NCBI RefSeq assembly: GCF_022968825.1
Contig: NZ_JALHKS010000004.1
Coordinates: 158,998 to 222,997 of the forward strand
DNA length: 64,000 nucleotides
Direction of reading: 5' to 3'
DNA from: Chryseobacterium salipaludis
Lineage (GTDB): Bacteria > Bacteroidota > Bacteroidia > Flavobacteriales > Weeksellaceae
Under the pieces are notes generated by a model. It was not told the origin of the DNA. It saw only the letters and a list, made by a program, of their open reading frames with translations, and made no database searches. Positions within the stretch are counted from its first letter, which is position 1, and the number at the start of each line of letters is the position of its first letter. The position numbers were made by a program, and so were the translations under genes. Positions 60,822 through 64,000 of this stretch are shown in pieces.

Positions 60822-61694
60822 TTAAAACATAGAGGAGAATTTCTGAGCCTTTGCCTGTTCTATTTTCTCTACCACTTGAGGAAGGTCTGAAGTATTGATT
60901 ATCTGATACGGTACGTCGTAATTGGCATTTTCGGTCAACAGATCATAAAGATCGTGATGCGTATGCTTCTCACCAGCATAGGGATCAACGACCAGATAAT
61001 GCTTATTTTTATTTGAGTCGATGCCTCGCTCGTCTGCAAAACTGTCCAGTCGCAAGGTAAGGTTCTCCAGTTCTGAAATATCTCTGCGTAAACTGTCAAT
61101 GGCTTTATCGGAATTGATATCCACCGACTTGACAGAGTATATGACTCCGTTTACCCCGATACCATCCAAGGTATAATCAAAAAACAATTTGGGAAGCGTT
61201 CCTTTCCTGACCCTGTAATTGGTATCAATAATATCTTTTAACGGACTGATGAATTTCGAATAAACTTTGTTTACAAAACTCTTATCTTCTTTGTTTTCCT
61301 GTCTGGACTTGGCCGCGATATCGATAAATCTTTCAAAAAAACGTGCAAAAGACTGCTCATCAAAATCCATATCGATTGCTGCAGGATGATCAAACTTCAG
61401 GAAATTATTAGAATACACTGAAATATTCTTCAGGAACTCTAAGTTATAATGATGTTCATTCTCAAAAAGAGATTTTGCATTTTTCAAATCCTGCTCTATT
61501 CCGAAGCTGATATTTTCAATGGCGTACTCTAATAGTCTGGAATTGTTATTATTCAGTTTTGAAGTCAGGGCAATTTTTTCCTTGGAAAATTTATACATGA
61601 GCCGATGGCCGGAAATCATAATGATCCCAATCGCTAAATTTTCATTAGTAACTGAGTTATTTACATATCGAACGATGCTGTAAAAAGATTTCAT
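60822..61694 (-). CDS. DUF3037-like protein
   Basis: A 290-residue protein. The opening KSFYSIVRYVNNSVTNENLA, followed by IGIIMISGHRLMYKFS, matches the typical start of DUF3037 proteins; the rest is helical with no clear catalytic motif. Such genes commonly occur in defence or prophage regions. Its start codon overlaps the stop of the 51-residue gene upstream (ATGA), so the two are translationally coupled. The function is unknown. Confidence 0.55.
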   Translation of the reverse strand: MKSFYSIVRYVNNSVTNENLAIGIIMISGHRLMYKFSKEKIALTSKLNNNNSRLLEYAIENISFGIEQDLKNAKSLFENEHHYNLEFLKNISVYSNNFLKFDHPAAIDMDFDEQSFARFFERFIDIAAKSRQENKEDKSFVNKVYSKFISPLKDIIDTNYRVRKGTLPKLFFDYTLDGIGVNGVIYSVKSVDINSDKAIDSLRRDISELENLTLRLDSFADERGIDSNKNKHYLVVDPYAGEKHTHHDLYDLLTENANYDVPYQIINTSDLPQVVEKIEQAKAQKFSSMF

Positions 61695-61846
61695 TTCCGG
61701 TAATTTATATATATTTTTGAAAGCCTGGCATTTCTTACCTTATCGGCCAAAACCTCCCTAACTTTTTCCTTTCCGGCCTTGCTTAATCCGAATTCCGCCG
61801 GAATCTGTTTAAAAATATCATCTAACAATGATAGCGATTGGTCCAT
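61691..61846 (-). CDS. Small protein translationally coupled to the DUF3037-like gene
   Basis: A 51-residue ORF, MDQSLSLLDDIFKQIPAEFG at the start, with a basic C-terminus (KVRNARLSKIYINYRK). It ends in ATGA shared with the next gene. A TAATTTTG box at 61894-61901 lies upstream. I recognise no family, but the coupling and the promoter support it as a real gene. It may be a DNA-binding or antitoxin partner (inference). Confidence 0.5.
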   Translation of the reverse strand: MDQSLSLLDDIFKQIPAEFGLSKAGKEKVREVLADKVRNARLSKIYINYRK

Positions 61847-61893
61847 TGCCGCTACTATTGACTGATCTAAGTTAAATATTTCAGTTGGGTCTG

Positions 61894-61901
61894 CAAAATT
61901 A
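61894..61901 (-). promoter_or_regulatory. Candidate -7 box for the 51-residue / DUF3037-like pair
   Basis: TAATTTTG on the minus strand, about 47 bases upstream of the 61846 start codon. Confidence 0.4.
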
Positions 61902-62022
61902 CAAAGTGCTTATCATCCGGAGGATAATTGCTTACCGAAAATTACTATTGTTAATGTCTTAGAACTCTAAAAAATTAAAATAGCCTCGCTTATTCTTTTG
62001 AGACTTCTTCCAGTATGTATCG

Positions 62023-62937
62023 CTATTTATTAATCGCCTGTTTTATTAAGCTCATGATGTACTCCAGATTTTCTGTATCTTTTACCAACAATTCATAATC
62101 GCCATTACCCCAATGGCCGACTGATGAAACATCTCTTGCCAGCTCTTTCGCATCATCCAGTTTTCCTTTTCTCAGGTTAATCCAAATCTTAAGGGCTGTC
62201 TTCTGCAGGCAAATGTCCGCGAAAACCCGACCTTTTGCAGTGAAACCGATTTCGTTTTTCTTTGCTCTGATCTCCAGGTCGGGAGCGAGATGCAGAATTC
62301 CCTCTTTAAAGGTTTCATAAAGCTCCACGATGTGGTCAGATTTTCCTTTCAAGAGGTCTTCTTCCTGGTACACTTTAGTTTGGCGTACCACATTTGCTAT
62401 TTCAGCTGATTCATTTTTCTGAACCTGCTTTATACTCGGTGCAAAACCTGATTTTTTAACTGGGTTAATGACGACAATTCCTCCTTCATAGTTTTTAATT
62501 TCCCACAGTTCAATTGCGAGATCTTTAAAATTAGAGGATTGTTTCTGGAAGCTATTAAATGCCGGCGAGACAAAAAGCACGCGGCTTTGGGTCCAATCAA
62601 AGTCCTGCCGCTTGAGCGCCTTATTCTGGGTTTCATTATATTCGACAATGAATTCTGCTTTATGCTCCAGCATGAGATTAAGATAAGAAACGCCTTGGTC
62701 AACCACACTGTAGTTTTGCCCGCGCTTATACTCTATAATCACAAAAGCACCAATTTCAGGATCAAAAGCCAGCGTGTCAATCCGGTTATTCCGAATGGTG
62801 AATTCAGATTTAACAAGTTGTAATCCACTGATGTAATGCAGATTGTGTTCAAATAGAGTCTGTATTTCTTTTTCGAGCTTAAAAGGTTTTTCCCGTAGCT
62901 CAGACAATATGCTTTTCCCGTTCCTGAATAACCGCAT
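62023..62937 (-). CDS. DUF5655 domain protein with nuclease-like N-terminus
   Basis: A 304-residue protein if begun at 62937 (MRLFRNGKSI); an upstream ATG at 62964 is less likely, because a TACATTTG box at 62953-62960 lies after it. Residues 20-150 resemble a PD-(D/E)xK-type nuclease fold: RNNRIDTLAFDPEIGAFVIIEYKRGQ with Asp, Glu and Lys in the usual order. The C-terminal 110 residues are a DUF5655 domain (HIVELYETFKEGILHLAPDL, then HWGNGDYELLV). Members often lie next to type I restriction or mobile elements; here the neighbour is a serine recombinase. The role is not known. Confidence 0.7.
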   Translation of the reverse strand: MRLFRNGKSILSELREKPFKLEKEIQTLFEHNLHYISGLQLVKSEFTIRNNRIDTLAFDPEIGAFVIIEYKRGQNYSVVDQGVSYLNLMLEHKAEFIVEYNETQNKALKRQDFDWTQSRVLFVSPAFNSFQKQSSNFKDLAIELWEIKNYEGGIVVINPVKKSGFAPSIKQVQKNESAEIANVVRQTKVYQEEDLLKGKSDHIVELYETFKEGILHLAPDLEIRAKKNEIGFTAKGRVFADICLQKTALKIWINLRKGKLDDAKELARDVSSVGHWGNGDYELLVKDTENLEYIMSLIKQAINK

Positions 62938-62952
62938 AGAATTTGTGTTTCT

Positions 62953-62960
62953 CAAATGTA
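62953..62960 (-). promoter_or_regulatory. Candidate -7 box for the DUF5655 gene
   Basis: TACATTTG on the minus strand between the two possible start codons; supports the downstream start at 62937. Confidence 0.45.
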
Positions 62961-62964
62961 GCAA

Positions 62965-63558
62965 TTATAATCTTTCCTTCACAAAGGCTGAGACAGTTAA
63001 CCTATGCACATTAAGTATCCGTGCGATGGCGCTATATGAAACTTTCTTATCGAGCAGTTCCTGAATTTTCTTTTCCTGGCCGGTCAGTTTGGTTTTAGCG
63101 GACTTACTGCCTTTGGGCCGTCCTAAAATGACACCTTCTGCTTTCTTGCGCGCCAGTGCCTCCCTTGTCCGCTGAGAGATGAGGTTCCGTTCGATCTCTG
63201 CTGAAAGACCAAAAGCAAAGGCGAGCACTTTTGAGCTGATGTCACTGCCCAGCCGGTAATTATCTTTGATGGTCCATACCTGGATATCGCGGTTCATACA
63301 TTCATTGAGCACGCCCATAATCATGAGGAGGTTTCGGCCCAGGCGCGAAAGTTCTGAGCAAATCAGTACATCTTCCTTTTTCATTTTTTTCAGGAGTTTA
63401 CCCAGTTTCCTGTCTTCCACATTTTTTGCGCCGGAGATGGTTTCTTCAATCCATTTGTCAACAATAATTTCCTGCCGTTGGCAAAATTGATTGATTTCGT
63501 ATCGCTGATTTTCTACTGTTTGTTTGTCGGTACTTACACGGATGTAGCCGTAGATCAT
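62965..63558 (-). CDS. Serine recombinase / DNA invertase (resolvase family)
   Basis: A 197-residue site-specific recombinase. It has the catalytic Ser at residue 9 in YGYIRVSTDKQ, the LSRLGRN motif with the active-site Arg, an E-helix with EIERNLISQRTREALARKKAEG, and a C-terminal HTH (KKVSYSAIARILNVHRLTVSAF). It is the size of Bacteroidota DNA invertases of the Mpi type. These invert promoters or gene cassettes between short inverted repeats. Divergent from it lies a type IIG target-recognition cassette, its likely substrate. Confidence 0.9.
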   Translation of the reverse strand: MIYGYIRVSTDKQTVENQRYEINQFCQRQEIIVDKWIEETISGAKNVEDRKLGKLLKKMKKEDVLICSELSRLGRNLLMIMGVLNECMNRDIQVWTIKDNYRLGSDISSKVLAFAFGLSAEIERNLISQRTREALARKKAEGVILGRPKGSKSAKTKLTGQEKKIQELLDKKVSYSAIARILNVHRLTVSAFVKERL

Positions 63559-63677
63559 AATTGCTTATTTTAAAGGGGTTAGATCTGATTAAAATAAACC
63601 AAAAATGCCGCATAGAAAACATAGCTTATTTTTCTACAAGGTAAACCAGCGTTTTTGTTAGACAGCATAGCTCTGTT
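63559..63677. other. Gap between recombinase and TRD cassette
   Basis: 119 AT-rich bases. No inverted repeat pair can be seen in the window; a partner site may lie beyond 64000. Confidence 0.4.
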
Positions 63678-64000
63678 ATGACATTTAGCGACTCAAATTC
63701 CTGGGTGATTTTGTCGGAAATCGAGAAGAGCATAAAGGAAAAGATTGAACGTGTCGGCACTCCGCTGAAAGACTGGGACATTTCCATTAATTACGGTATT
63801 AAAACAGGATTCAATGATGCTTTCATTATAACCGGTGAGAAGCGAAACGAACTTATTGAGCAAGATGCTAAAAGTGCCGAGATTATTCGACCGATTCTTA
63901 GAGGCCGTGACATAAAGCGATATACGTTTGAGTTCGCAGATTTATATATCATCACAACTTTTCCGAGTTTAAAAATTGATATTGATAAGTATCCCGCTGT
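63678..64000 (+). CDS. Target-recognition domain of a type IIG methylase/nuclease, partial and without N-terminal part
   Basis: An open frame from ATG at 63678 runs off the end of the window (in-frame TAA just upstream near 63643). The encoded 107 residues begin MTFSDSNSWVILSEIEKSIK and continue with KIERVGTPLKDWDISINYG, IKTGFNDAFIITGEKR and IIRPILRGRDIKRYTFEFAD. This is the TaqI-like target-recognition domain of Eco57I-type IIG restriction-modification enzymes (and related PglX-type methylases), where it normally lies far downstream of the catalytic part. The methylase motifs are missing, so this is either a silent specificity cassette or the start of a separate gene. The adjacent recombinase suggests the former. 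Confidence 0.65.
   Translation, partial: MTFSDSNSWVILSEIEKSIKEKIERVGTPLKDWDISINYGIKTGFNDAFIITGEKRNELIEQDAKSAEIIRPILRGRDIKRYTFEFADLYIITTFPSLKIDIDKYPA

Overview
The window looks like a chromosome segment of a flavobacterium of the Chryseobacterium/Weeksellaceae type (Bacteroidota). The evidence is a gliding lipoprotein GldD, a SusC/SusD pair, a 109-residue SSB without the usual long tail, a 29-residue basic protein that resembles the Bacteroidota ribosomal protein bL38, and many promoters with the Bacteroidota -7 box TAnnTTTG. Genus-level placement is inference.

Region 1 (1-8.8 kb, all minus strand) is an orphan type VI secretion cargo island. It holds one VgrG and two adaptor + DUF4280 (PAAR-like) effector modules, each followed by candidate immunity genes. 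The second DUF4280 protein carries a class 3 lipase (GHSLGG) and is followed by an ankyrin-repeat lipoprotein. The first module and the 3' end of vgrG are much more AT-rich than the rest of vgrG, as if the tip and cargo were swapped in. Region 2 (9.3-11.7 kb) is a stress-type pair: a highly repetitive KGG-motif protein with a 100-residue Asp/Tyr block, then a DUF892 ferritin-like protein with a matching acidic tail. Region 3 (11.7-39 kb) is mostly housekeeping: tRNA-Ala, hisS, ssb, rpsO, pnp, surA and a second PPIase, a PfkB kinase, gldD, mutY, an HU gene with a bL38-like ORF, a ribonuclease E/G, tyrS, a desaturase, an esterase, and an Lrp regulator divergent from a Met/Cys gamma-lyase-like enzyme. 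It is interrupted by repeat-rich non-coding stretches at 19.2-21.0, 24.0-24.4 and 36.0-36.6 kb.

Region 4 (39-49.7 kb) contains a MauE-like membrane protein and a small exported Cys-containing protein, convergent with a TlpA-like thioredoxin, SusC and SusD. These may form one redox-linked uptake or peptide module. It is flanked by more than 3 kb of non-coding repeats of several families.

Region 5 (49.7-64 kb) is an AT-rich defence island. A dndC-dndD-dndE DNA phosphorothioation operon runs on the minus strand, followed by an Mrr-like nuclease with an in-frame stop and a HEPN/MNT toxin-antitoxin pair whose MNT gene has a one-base frameshift. Opposite lie an HTH-like protein, a 743-residue DGQHR (DndB-like) protein and a DUF2971 protein. 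Upstream of dndC is a divergent HNH endonuclease. No dndA or dndFGH is present. The right edge has a DUF3037-like gene, a DUF5655 gene, a serine recombinase, and the start of a stand-alone target-recognition-domain cassette of a type IIG methylase/nuclease. This suggests a recombinase-switched specificity locus that continues outside the window.
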